This document shows, in pieces, positions 25,686 to 34,107 of a stretch of DNA of 64,000 bases (positions are counted from its first letter, which is position 1; each line of letters starts with the position of its first letter). The DNA lies in contig OZ243967.1 of NCBI GenBank assembly GCA_965214695.1, forward strand, positions 2,356,001 to 2,420,000, written 5' to 3'. The notes beneath the pieces were generated by a model. It made no database searches. It saw nothing but the letters and a program-made list of their open reading frames with translations, and had not been told where the DNA came from. The position numbers and the translations under genes were made by a program. The stretch comes from JAPOXR01 sp965214695 (GTDB lineage Bacteria; Pseudomonadota; Alphaproteobacteria; Rhodobacterales; Rhodobacteraceae).

Positions 25686-26863
25686 GACGGATCCTTGCCG
25701 GAGCGTGCCAGCGCCAGCACCTCGTCATTATGCTCTCCCAGCGATGGCGGCGGGCGGTGCACCGCGAATGGCGCTGCCGACATGTCGATGGGCGAGGCAA
25801 CGAGACGCACAGGTCCGGCAGGAGTCGGTTCGATTTCCACGATCATGTCGTTATGCGCGGTCTGCGGGTCCTCGAGGGCATCGGCGAGAGTCATCACCGG
25901 CGCGCACAGGATATCGACCTCGCCAAGTCGGTCCAGCCAGTGTTCGGTTGAATTGGTGGCAAAGCAGTCTCGAAAGATCGCCTGCAGATCTGGCCGGTAT
26001 TCCTTCTGCTTCTCCAGGGTCGCGTATCTCGGATCCGCCGACAGATCGTCAATGCCAAGCGCAGTGCAGATGGCACGCAACGGGTTCTCCTTGAACGCGC
26101 CCACCATGACCACTGCCCCGTCGAGGGTCTCGAACACCCCGCATAGCGGCATGGCTGCCCAGTTGAGCTCCTTGCCGCGCATCATCAACACCGCCGCCTC
26201 CTGCATCTGCATCGCCAGCATGGAGTTGAAGAGCGAGACGGCAATCTGCTGCCCCTCGCCGGTCTTGTCGCGCTGCAGCAGCGCCAGCAGGATGCCCTGG
26301 ACCATGTGCATGCCGGCCGCGTAGTCGGCGAGCGCGGTCGGATAGACAGTCAGCGGAACCGACGGGTCCTGGCGCCGGTGCATCACGCCACTCATCGCCT
26401 GGGCGAGCACATCCTGGCCGCCCTTGCGCACATAGGGGCCGTCCAGACCGAAGCCGGTGCCGACCGCATAGATGATCCGGGGGTTGACGCGGCGCAGATC
26501 CGCGTAACCGAAGCCCATCCGTTCCATGACGCCGGGGCGAAAATTATTCACAACCACGTCGGAGGTCTCGACCAGCCCCAGCAACACAGCCCGGTCTTCC
26601 TCCGTCTTCAGGTCCAGCGCGACGCTGCGCTTGTTGCGGTTGAGGCTCGCGAATACCGGATTGTTGCCGCCGTCGGGATCTTCGCCGAGGCTCCAGCGCG
26701 ACAGGTCGCCCCAGCCCGCCCGCTCGATCTTGATTACGTCGGCACCATAGTCGCCGAGCATCTGCGTGCAGGACGGGCCCATCATCACTTGGGTGAAGTC
26801 AAGCACCCGGATGCCTTCGAGCGGAAGGGGTGGGGCGCTGCCCGCATTCGACTTCTGCGACAT
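25682..26863 (-). CDS. CaiB/BaiF family (class III) CoA-transferase
   Basis: A 393-residue CoA-transferase. The N-terminus PLEGIRVLDFTQVMMGPSC and DVIKIER, and the catalytic Asp151 in GGQDVLAQAMSG, are all as expected. Its start shares one base with the stop of the FAD enzyme and its end overlaps the enoyl-CoA hydratase start by 4 bases, so these three genes are translationally coupled. It probably activates the carboxylate handled by this operon. Confidence 0.94.
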   Translation of the reverse strand: MSQKSNAGSAPPLPLEGIRVLDFTQVMMGPSCTQMLGDYGADVIKIERAGWGDLSRWSLGEDPDGGNNPVFASLNRNKRSVALDLKTEEDRAVLLGLVETSDVVVNNFRPGVMERMGFGYADLRRVNPRIIYAVGTGFGLDGPYVRKGGQDVLAQAMSGVMHRRQDPSVPLTVYPTALADYAAGMHMVQGILLALLQRDKTGEGQQIAVSLFNSMLAMQMQEAAVLMMRGKELNWAAMPLCGVFETLDGAVVMVGAFKENPLRAICTALGIDDLSADPRYATLEKQKEYRPDLQAIFRDCFATNSTEHWLDRLGEVDILCAPVMTLADALEDPQTAHNDMIVEIEPTPAGPVRLVASPIDMSAAPFAVHRPPPSLGEHNDEVLALARSGKDPS

Positions 26864-28224
26864 CAGGCAGCCTCCGGAATCAGGGCATTGTCGGCTGGTA
26901 TGTCACCCGGGTCGGCGCCCTGGGCGCGCATCTGCCTCTGAATGCCACGCACGTCAACGTCGCGAACCAGCCTGTCGCCGCCCAGCGCCTGTGCAGCGGC
27001 GATTCCGGCGGCCTCGCCCATGGCCATGCAGGGTGGAATCTCCCGGCTGATCTTCTGGGCCTGCGGTGTCGCCGAGTAGTGGCGGCCGGCCACGAGAAGC
27101 TGTTCCACGCCGACCGGCAACAAGGCGCGGTAGGGGGTGTAGTAATCCCGGCCGCGGCATATGGAATCGTGAAAATGCACCCGGTCCAGGACATCGCGCT
27201 TGGTGACCACGTATTCGCCCTCGAGCAGGCGGGTCTGGCGTACTCCGGTCTGGGGCGCGAAATCCACGAAATACGCCCGCTCGAAGCCCGGGATGTTTTC
27301 GCGGGCGTATTCCAGAAGCGCCTGCATGCGTCGCCTTCCCTCGAACTCGGCCGCCGTCAGATCTGCAACCTTCATGCCGTCAAAGCCGGTCATGTGCGGA
27401 CAATTGCACCAGACCACGCCGGGAAGTGGCGTCTTCAGCCACCAGTACTGCCAGCAGCCGCCGATCAGGCCTTTCGCTTGCCGGTCGAGTTCGGCAAAAC
27501 GCTCCGGCTCCTCGTACTGGAAGCGTTCGGCGGCATCCGTATCGACACCGCCCATGCGCGACACGGTGGTGACGATGAAGGCGCCCTCGATGAAGGCGGC
27601 CCGGGCGCTCGCCGCAACATCCAGATCGCCGGTGGCGTCGATGACAATGTCGGCGCGGATGGCTTGCGGCCCCTCCTTGGTCTCGACGATCACGCCGGCG
27701 GCCCGGCCATCCTCGACGATCGTGGACTGGAACCAGCTATGCAGACGCAGCTCGACGCCGGCCTCGCGTACCATGTCGAGCGAAGCCTGCTTGAAGCCGT
27801 CCGGATCGAAGGCGGCGGCAAAGATGACGGGATGGGGTTTGGTGTGGGTGTGGAAGTCGAACACGCCCCAGCGGGACCACTTCTGCCAGAGCGCCTCGGT
27901 TGCCCTGATGGCGGGATCGCGGTCGGCCTCCGGCGGATAGACGCACAGTTTCCTGGCATGCATGCGCTCGATGATCTCCATCGCCAAGCCCCGCACCGAG
28001 ATCTCGGTGTCGTTGTGCATGTCGTCCAGCACCAGGACCATGCCACCGGAGGCGAGTCCGCCCAGATATGGGTAGCGCTCGACCAGCACGGTCGGCACGC
28101 CGTTGCGCGCAGCGGAAACCGCGGCGGCGATGCCGGCCGGCCCGCCTCCCACGACCGCCACGCCGGCGGTGGTCACGACCGGCACGTTTTCCTCGGGCCG
28201 GGTTAACATTTCCAGGGGTGCCAT
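26863..28224 (-). CDS. FAD-dependent oxidoreductase
   Basis: A 453-residue flavoprotein of the FAD_oxidored group. The dinucleotide-binding motif VAVVGGGPAGIAAAVSAARN is at residues 23-42, followed by LVERYPYLGGLASGGMV. A second FAD-contact segment DIVIDATGDLDVAA lies mid-protein, and EQLLVAGRHYSATPQA near the C-terminus is typical. The substrate is not deducible. The adjacent ferredoxin could re-oxidise or reduce its flavin. Positioned between the ABC importer and the CoA-transferase. Confidence 0.88.
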   Translation of the reverse strand: MAPLEMLTRPEENVPVVTTAGVAVVGGGPAGIAAAVSAARNGVPTVLVERYPYLGGLASGGMVLVLDDMHNDTEISVRGLAMEIIERMHARKLCVYPPEADRDPAIRATEALWQKWSRWGVFDFHTHTKPHPVIFAAAFDPDGFKQASLDMVREAGVELRLHSWFQSTIVEDGRAAGVIVETKEGPQAIRADIVIDATGDLDVAASARAAFIEGAFIVTTVSRMGGVDTDAAERFQYEEPERFAELDRQAKGLIGGCWQYWWLKTPLPGVVWCNCPHMTGFDGMKVADLTAAEFEGRRRMQALLEYARENIPGFERAYFVDFAPQTGVRQTRLLEGEYVVTKRDVLDRVHFHDSICRGRDYYTPYRALLPVGVEQLLVAGRHYSATPQAQKISREIPPCMAMGEAAGIAAAQALGGDRLVRDVDVRGIQRQMRAQGADPGDIPADNALIPEAA

Positions 28225-28293
28225 ACGCTTGTCTCCTTTGTCTGTTCACTGTCCGGTGCCGGATTCAGGCCGGCACGATCCCGATCTTCCCGT

Positions 28294-29127
28294 TCAGAAG
28301 ACCCCGCCCGGTTTCCACTTCAGGACCCGCTTTTCGAGGAGGGTCGTGGTCACGAAGAACGTCACTGCGAGACTCGCCCCCAGGATCACGGTGGCGTAGA
28401 GCAGGGGAGCTCGGAAATTGTAGGTGGCCTCGATGATCAGCGAGCCCAGGCCGTAATTGGAGCCGATCCACTCGCCGACGATTGCGCCGATGACGCAGGT
28501 GGTCGATGCGATCTTCAGCGCCGCGAAGAGAAATGGCAGGGAACTCTGCAGCCTGATCTTCAACAGGATTTCACGGTCACTGGCCGACAGCACGCGCATC
28601 AACTCCAGCATCTGCGGGCTGACCGATTTGAGCCCGCGCACCATGTTGACCAGGGTGGGGAAGAAGCAGATGAGCGCAGCAATGACGATCTTCGGCGCAT
28701 AGCCGTTGCCCAGCATCAGCACCAGGATCGGCGCAATGGCGATGATCGGGATGGTGTTGATGAACACCGCGATCGGGTAGAATGCCCGCTCCGCCAGCCG
28801 GTTGTGGACGAACCACACCGCCAGCACCACGGCAATGGAATTGCCAAGCGCGAACCCGGCCAGCGCCTCGAGCAGCGTCGGCCAGAAGTTGATCCACAGG
28901 ATTTCGCCCTGTTCGAAGAACACCTGCAGGACCTGGAAAGGGCTCGGCGCGATATAGTCTGGCACACCGAACCCGCTGACGATGAGTTGCCAGAGCGCCA
29001 ACATCCCCACCGCGGCGATGGTTGGCGGCGCATGGCGGAAACGCCCGGCGCCCGCCTGCCGGCTGCGCATGTTCCGGGCGAGTTGTTGGCCGGAATCGGC
29101 CTTGCCCTCGATGCTGGCCGTGGTCAT
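28294..29127 (-). CDS. ABC transporter permease (SsuC/TauC type)
   Basis: A 277-residue inner-membrane permease with about six transmembrane segments. The EAA-type loop that docks the ATPase is ASDREILLKIRLQSSLPFLFAALK, followed by the conserved IVGEWIGSNYGLGSLI. The start at 29127 overlaps the ATPase stop by 4 bases (ATGA). The family imports nitrate, sulfonates, taurine and pyrimidine-like compounds. With the binding protein and ATPase it forms a complete importer feeding the downstream enzymes. Confidence 0.94.
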   Translation of the reverse strand: MTTASIEGKADSGQQLARNMRSRQAGAGRFRHAPPTIAAVGMLALWQLIVSGFGVPDYIAPSPFQVLQVFFEQGEILWINFWPTLLEALAGFALGNSIAVVLAVWFVHNRLAERAFYPIAVFINTIPIIAIAPILVLMLGNGYAPKIVIAALICFFPTLVNMVRGLKSVSPQMLELMRVLSASDREILLKIRLQSSLPFLFAALKIASTTCVIGAIVGEWIGSNYGLGSLIIEATYNFRAPLLYATVILGASLAVTFFVTTTLLEKRVLKWKPGGVF

Positions 29128-29930
29128 CGGGCGTCCTCCAGCAGGCTGCGCAGATAGGCGGTCACCTGCACGAATTCCAGCGTGTCGCGCATGGCCAGGG
29201 CCCTCGGCTCGGCGAAGTCGATACGCACGAACTCGCGGACCCGGCCGGGCTGGGCCGACAGCACCAGGCATTTTTGGCCGAGGAACGCCGCCTCGGGCAC
29301 CGAGTGCGTAACGAACATGATGGTGGTGCCGGTTTCGTGCCAGATGCGCAGAAGCTGTTGGTTGAGCTTGTCACGGGTGATCTCGTCGAGCGCACCGAAA
29401 GGCTCGTCCATCAGCAGCACGCGCGGCCGGTGAACCAGCGCCCTGGCAATGGACACCCGCTGGCGCATGCCACCGGAGAGTTCGTGTGGCAAGGCATCCT
29501 CGCGCCCGTCCAGGCCCACCAGCGCCAGCAGCGCCTCGGGTTCGGCATGCTGCTCGACAACGCCGCTTTGCCGGCCGACTTCCAGTGGCAGGCGAACATT
29601 GTCGATGGCGCTGCGCCAGGGCAACAGTGTCGCGTCCTGGAACACGAAGGCGAAATCGCGTGCCCGGCGGGCCTGTTCTGGCGTGCGGTCGAAGACGCTG
29701 ATGGTGCCGCCCCCGATCGGAACCAGGTCGGCAATGGCGCGCAACAATGTGGACTTGCCGCACCCCGACGGCCCAAGCATGGTAACGAACCCGCCCTCGG
29801 GCACCTCGAAGCCGACCCTGTCGAGCGCGGTGATGCCGCCGGCATCCGTATCAAAACGGACCGACAGCCCATGTACCGAGATTGCGGCGGCGGCTTCAGT
29901 ATTCGCCGCCGCCGCAGTGACCGTGTTCAT
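29124..29930 (-). CDS. ABC transporter ATP-binding protein (SsuB/TauB type)
   Basis: A 268-residue ATPase energising the importer. Walker A is GPSGCGKST (residues 53-61), the Q-loop Gln is at 98 in FVFQDATLLPW, the signature is LSGGMRQ (151-157) and Walker B is VLLMDEPFGALDE (171-183), with the switch His in VTHSVPEA. Its ends overlap both neighbours by 4 bases, so all three transporter genes are coupled. Confidence 0.96.
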   Translation of the reverse strand: MNTVTAAAANTEAAAAISVHGLSVRFDTDAGGITALDRVGFEVPEGGFVTMLGPSGCGKSTLLRAIADLVPIGGGTISVFDRTPEQARRARDFAFVFQDATLLPWRSAIDNVRLPLEVGRQSGVVEQHAEPEALLALVGLDGREDALPHELSGGMRQRVSIARALVHRPRVLLMDEPFGALDEITRDKLNQQLLRIWHETGTTIMFVTHSVPEAAFLGQKCLVLSAQPGRVREFVRIDFAEPRALAMRDTLEFVQVTAYLRSLLEDAR

Positions 29931-30973
29931 CCAATCTGCTTTCGCACCGATTCCGTCGCTGCCAGGATATCGGAGGTCATGACATCATCCACGGTAGGCG
30001 TGTCTCCCTTGAACTGCTCAAGCGCGGCGTAGGTGTCGATCTGCGCCTGCCAGTTTTCCGGGTTCATGGCCGCCCAGCCATCCGTCGCGGTCACCTCGTT
30101 GAACGAAAAGCCGAGCACGGGGCCCACCGCTTCCAGTTCGCTCTCGCGGCTCAGGTTCTTGTACTCCGCCACCAGGTGGTCAACACCGCCCTCCGGATTG
30201 TTGCGGGCCTCACCCCATCCCCGGGCAGACCCGGTGAGAAAGCGTGCGAGCACGTCGGCGTGGTTCGCGAGCATGTCGTCGGTGGTGTAATAGACATTGG
30301 CGTAGAGCTGGATCCCGGCATCCCAGAGCATCATGTCGACGCGGCCTTCTCCCAGAATCTTGAGCGCGTTGGTGTTGGTCATCCAGCCGGTGACGGCGGC
30401 GGCCTGGCCGGTCATGAGCTGATTCATGTCGCTGCCCATCTTGACCACTTCGACCTGGTCCTCGGCAATTCCGTTCTTCGCCAGCAGCGCCCGCAGCAGG
30501 ATGACCGCCGTTGGCTGGGTGGCAATTGTCTTGCCGACCATGTCCTGCGGGGTGCGGATGGGATTGTCCGCAAGCGAGAAATAGGTGAACGGATGCTTCT
30601 GGTAGCCCGCAGCGAACGCCTTGACCGGAATGCCCGCCGAGCGAGCCAGCATCAGGGACGGGCTGGAAGAGAGTTGGCCGGCTTCCGCCCGCCCGGCTGC
30701 CACCGAAGCCACGCCGTCCACGCCGGGACCACCGGGCGTGACCTCGAGTTCGATGCCTTCCTCTTCGTAGTAGCCCATGCGCTTGGCCACGACTTCGCCC
30801 ATGATGCCGTTGCTGGCGAGCCAACCCAGTTGCATGTTGACCTTCGCCTTGCCGGCTGCCAGCGCCTCCACGGTAACGAATGACGATGTGAGTGCGGCCC
30901 CGCCCAGGGCAGCACCGGATTGCAGGAACCGGCGACGGCCGGGTGATGTGGGAACATGAGTGTACGTTGTCAT
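29927..30973 (-). CDS. ABC transporter substrate-binding protein, NMT1/SsuA-like, Tat-exported
   Basis: A 348-residue periplasmic binding protein, first gene of the ten-gene run. The twin-arginine signal GRRRFLQSGAALGGAALTSS (residues 12-31) ends near ALAAG. The mature part starts KVNMQLGWLASNGIMGEVVA and has PTAVILLRALLAKNGI, characteristic of NMT1/THI5-like and SsuA-like proteins that bind thiamine-pyrimidine precursors, sulfonates or aromatic acids. ATG 30973 follows an AGGGAGG, a strong site. The ligand is unknown, but the enzyme set downstream suggests a cyclic carboxylate or N-heterocycle. Confidence 0.92.
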   Translation of the reverse strand: MTTYTHVPTSPGRRRFLQSGAALGGAALTSSFVTVEALAAGKAKVNMQLGWLASNGIMGEVVAKRMGYYEEEGIELEVTPGGPGVDGVASVAAGRAEAGQLSSSPSLMLARSAGIPVKAFAAGYQKHPFTYFSLADNPIRTPQDMVGKTIATQPTAVILLRALLAKNGIAEDQVEVVKMGSDMNQLMTGQAAAVTGWMTNTNALKILGEGRVDMMLWDAGIQLYANVYYTTDDMLANHADVLARFLTGSARGWGEARNNPEGGVDHLVAEYKNLSRESELEAVGPVLGFSFNEVTATDGWAAMNPENWQAQIDTYAALEQFKGDTPTVDDVMTSDILAATESVRKQIG

Positions 30974-31790
30974 TGTCGACCTCCCTTTTAACAACCGGGC
31001 GACCTTAGCCCCGCCAGGTGTTCGCGGCAATTGCAATTTTTCGTCCTATGCGTTGCCAAAAACGCAACATACTATCGAGCGCCCGCAACCAGCCGGAGGC
31101 CTCCCGTTTGCCGGGGAGCGCCAAGCCAGCCAGGAGCACGATTCGTTGCCGGCCCGGTGCCATCACCAGCGAGAAAATCCATCTGGGAAAATCCACGAAC
31201 CGTTTGTCAGGCGGGGCTATCAACAATGTCAGCATGTTGTCAGCGTGCTGGCCGCGAATTCACCCGACCAGAATACCCATTCGAAGTTTCACGGATGGTA
31301 GCCACCCGATTTCAGCATGGTAGCCGCCCCTCGAGGCAAGCGACTTTGCATTGATCAAGAGTGCCGGTCTACTCCTCGGATATGCCTATCAAATCCAGGC
31401 GGCAGGAATGTCACGGAAGAGGTTGGCCGTGATGAACTGAAGAAGACACCGGTATTTCATTTTGACGACGAGGGTCGCAGCGCCTGGAGAGTTCGGCCCA
31501 TTTGACCCTCCGTCCGGTCACGGGTGACCAGAAAACCCGGCCGGGGCCAGGCGCTGCCTCTTCCGAAGCTGGTGGCCGGGCGTCTCGTCGGTTTGTTGTG
31601 GAAAACCGTGCGGGATGTCCGTTGCATTCCCGACTGCGGGTTGTCGGCGGCGACGGCATCCCGGCACCGGCCGCATGGCAGAAAGCCCCATGCTACAAGG
31701 CTTTGCCGGCAAAATCCTGGTTGCCCACGCTCGAGAAATGACGATCGGCGATGCCCGGAACGGGTTTCCACAACCATCTTTTTCCGCTTC
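30974..31790. other. Divergent intergenic region between the ABC operon and imuA
   Basis: About 800 bases between the minus-strand ABC operon and the plus-strand SOS cassette. No gene is supported. A short GCGTTGCCAAAAACGCAAC inverted repeat near 31050 could be an operator for the ABC operon. A TPP-riboswitch core was looked for because of the NMT1-like protein and was not found. Confidence 0.4.
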
Positions 31791-31822
31791 TTGACATCGG
31801 TTTTCTCGAACAAATAAAGAAC
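31791..31822 (+). promoter_or_regulatory. SOS promoter and LexA box of imuA-imuB-dnaE2
   Basis: The LexA box GAACAAATAAAGAAC (31808-31822) is a perfect GAAC-N7-GAAC direct repeat, the reverse complement of the alphaproteobacterial GTTC-N7-GTTC consensus. A perfect -35 TTGACA lies at 31791-31796, putting the -10 inside the box, so LexA should block polymerase until DNA damage. The box ends only 4 bases before ATG 31827. Confidence 0.9.
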
Positions 31823-31826
31823 ACAT

Positions 31827-32666
31827 ATGGGTTCTTCTGTCACATCTTCTGCTGCGCCTGGACGGGCCGCCAGCCTGTCGGCCTTGCGCGAGCGCATCGC
31901 GGTGCTTGAGCAGCGCCCGTCACTGACCGGACCCGGCCAGGAGCAGTGTCATCAGGGCCGGGATGCACGACCCTGGCGAACCGGCATCGCAGCGCTGGAC
32001 AGCGCGTTGCCTGATGCGGGGCTGGCGCTGGATGGCCTGCACGAAGCGGCGGCGGCGACTCCTGCCGACAGGCCGGCAGCGCTGGCCTTTCTCGCCGCCC
32101 TGCTCGGCCGGCTTGGTCGGGATGGCATGGTGCCGGTCTGCCAGGATCCCGGCAGCATTCCCCGGTTCGGTCGGCTCTACGGGCCAGGCTGGCATAGCCT
32201 CGGAATGGACCCGGGAGAGCTGATGATTGTCGAGGCCGGGCACGAGCGGGACGCGCTTTGGGCGATGGAGGAAAGCCTGCGCAGCGGCGCCGCGGCGGCG
32301 GTGCTGGGGGAGACGGAGCGGCTGGCCTTTGTCGGCAGCCGGCGGCTGTCGCTTGCCGGGCGAGAAGGCAGAACGCCGCTGCTGCTGTTGCGGGGAGACG
32401 GGATGGACGGTGCGAGCGCCGCGACAACCCGCTGGCGGGTGGCGACACTGCCAGGTCCCCCCCACCCATTCGACGCCACCGCGCCCGGCCTGCCGCGTTG
32501 GCAGCTTGAATTGCTGCGTTGCCGGGGCGGCAGGCCGGCAAACTGCATCGTGGAGTGGAATCGTGAAACGGGTAATTTCGTTATGGTTACCGCGCTGGCC
32601 AATCGATCGGTTGCGCCGGGTGCGGGCCGGCATCCGGTCCCGGCCTTCGCGCGGGCAGCCGGCTAG
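31827..32666 (+). CDS. imuA: ImuA, SOS mutagenesis accessory protein
   Basis: A 279-residue RecA/SulA-like protein of the ImuA-ImuB-DnaE2 translesion mutasome. Family traits are LRERIAVLEQ at the N-terminus, a GLALDGLHEAAAATPADRPA segment, and the C-terminal RWQLELLRCRGGRPANCIVEW. ATG 31827 lies just 4 bases beyond the LexA box and at about the predicted transcription start, so the mRNA may be leaderless or the true start may be downstream (for example the TTG in SALRERI). Its 3' end overlaps imuB by 104 bases in another frame. Confidence 0.85.
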   Translation: MGSSVTSSAAPGRAASLSALRERIAVLEQRPSLTGPGQEQCHQGRDARPWRTGIAALDSALPDAGLALDGLHEAAAATPADRPAALAFLAALLGRLGRDGMVPVCQDPGSIPRFGRLYGPGWHSLGMDPGELMIVEAGHERDALWAMEESLRSGAAAAVLGETERLAFVGSRRLSLAGREGRTPLLLLRGDGMDGASAATTRWRVATLPGPPHPFDATAPGLPRWQLELLRCRGGRPANCIVEWNRETGNFVMVTALANRSVAPGAGRHPVPAFARAAG

Positions 32667-34107
32667 GGCGGCTCCGTTCGCGCTCACCGCGTCGAGCCGC
32701 CACGGCATGATGCTGACGGCGGTCAACCGGCAGGCCGAAGCGAAGGGAATGGCAATCGGCATGCGTCTTGCCGATGCCCGCGCCCTGTTGCCCGGTCTTG
32801 CCAGCGCCACCGCCAATCTGGCGGAGGACCGGCGCGGACTCGAAAGACTGGCATTCTGGTGCAACCGTTTCACGCCTTCCAGCGCGGTTGACGGGGCTGA
32901 CGGCCTCCTGCTTGACATTACCGGCGCTGCCCACCTGTTCGGCGGCGAGGCAATGATGATGGCGGAGGTGGAGGCATGTTTTGCCGGCCTCGGCATCGAG
33001 GTGCAGGCCGGTCTTGCCGACACGGCCGCCGCTGCCTGGGCGCTTGCCCGCTTCGGCGGGAAAGAGAGCCGCATCGCACCGCCCGGTGCCACCGCCGACG
33101 CGCTGGCGCCGTTGCCGGTCGAAGCCCTGCGCATCACGGACGGGGATTCCCGTCGGCTGCATCGTCTCGGCCTCGACACGATCGGCGCTCTCGAAGCCTT
33201 GCCGCCGGCCACGCTTGCACGCCGCTTCGGTCGCCATGGGGAGGAATGCGCCGTGCCGGAGCGTCTCGACCGGGTGTTCGGCCGTTATCCCGACCCGGTC
33301 ATGCCGATCTCGCCGCCGCCTGCCTGCATTGCGCGGCTGGGCCTTGCGGAACCGCTGACCGATCCTGCGGGGCTGGCGGCGGGGCTGGACCGGCTTGCCC
33401 AGGATCTCTGCGCCTCCCTGGAATGGGAGGGGCTCGGTGTCCGGAAGCTGAAAATCCTGTTTTTCCGGGTGGATTGCAGTGCGATTCAGCATGATGTCAG
33501 GACCGTGCGCGCCACCCGCAACAGCGCACATCTCAAGCAGCTCCTTGCCGGGAAAATCGCGGCGGTGGATCCCGGGTTCGGAATTGATGCAATGGTGCTC
33601 CACGCGGTCCGCACCGAACCGCTGGTGCCGGAACAGGTCCGGCTGGCGCGGGATGCCGGAAGCGCGGACGGGCTCGACCTGCTGGTCGACCGCCTGCGGT
33701 CCCGTCTCGGCGAGCGATCGGTGTTTCGCCTGGAGCCGGCCGAGAGCCACGTGCCGGAACGCGCCATGCGGCGGGTGGCGCCTGGTCGGGATGTGGCGGC
33801 GTGGCGCGCATGCCCGCCGCTGTCGCCGCGTCCCGTTCGCCTGTTTGACCGGCCCGAGCCGGTGGATGGCGTGGCCGGATTGGCGGACGGACCGCCAATG
33901 CTGTTCACCTGGCGGCAGGTGGTGCGTCGCGTCGCTCGGGCAGAGGGGCCAGAGCGCATCGAGCCGGAATGGTGGGCCAGCGATCCGGGCAGCGGGACAC
34001 GCGACTATTACCGGGTCGAGGACATGGAGGGCCGGCGCTACTGGCTCTACAGGATGGCCGGATGTGAAGACTTGTCCCGCTGGTATGTTCACGGGCTTTA
34101 CGGATGA
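32563..34107 (+). CDS. imuB: ImuB, Y-family polymerase-like protein
   Basis: A 514-residue protein of the DinB/UmuC-related ImuB family, which lacks the polymerase acidic triad and serves as the adaptor linking the beta clamp, ImuA and DnaE2. The N-terminus KRVISLWLPRWPIDRLRR replaces the usual DMDAFF active-site motif, and the C-terminus has the conserved RDYYRVEDMEGRRYWLYR. I chose GTG 32563, preceded by GGAG at 7 bases and matching the family N-terminus; the same frame extends upstream inside imuA. The stop overlaps dnaE2 by 4 bases. Confidence 0.93.
   Translation: MKRVISLWLPRWPIDRLRRVRAGIRSRPSRGQPARAAPFALTASSRHGMMLTAVNRQAEAKGMAIGMRLADARALLPGLASATANLAEDRRGLERLAFWCNRFTPSSAVDGADGLLLDITGAAHLFGGEAMMMAEVEACFAGLGIEVQAGLADTAAAAWALARFGGKESRIAPPGATADALAPLPVEALRITDGDSRRLHRLGLDTIGALEALPPATLARRFGRHGEECAVPERLDRVFGRYPDPVMPISPPPACIARLGLAEPLTDPAGLAAGLDRLAQDLCASLEWEGLGVRKLKILFFRVDCSAIQHDVRTVRATRNSAHLKQLLAGKIAAVDPGFGIDAMVLHAVRTEPLVPEQVRLARDAGSADGLDLLVDRLRSRLGERSVFRLEPAESHVPERAMRRVAPGRDVAAWRACPPLSPRPVRLFDRPEPVDGVAGLADGPPMLFTWRQVVRRVARAEGPERIEPEWWASDPGSGTRDYYRVEDMEGRRYWLYRMAGCEDLSRWYVHGLYG

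Noticed and set aside
30974..31320. TPP riboswitch before the NMT1-like ABC operon
   Set aside because: Searched by eye for the CTGAGA core on the minus strand; not present.
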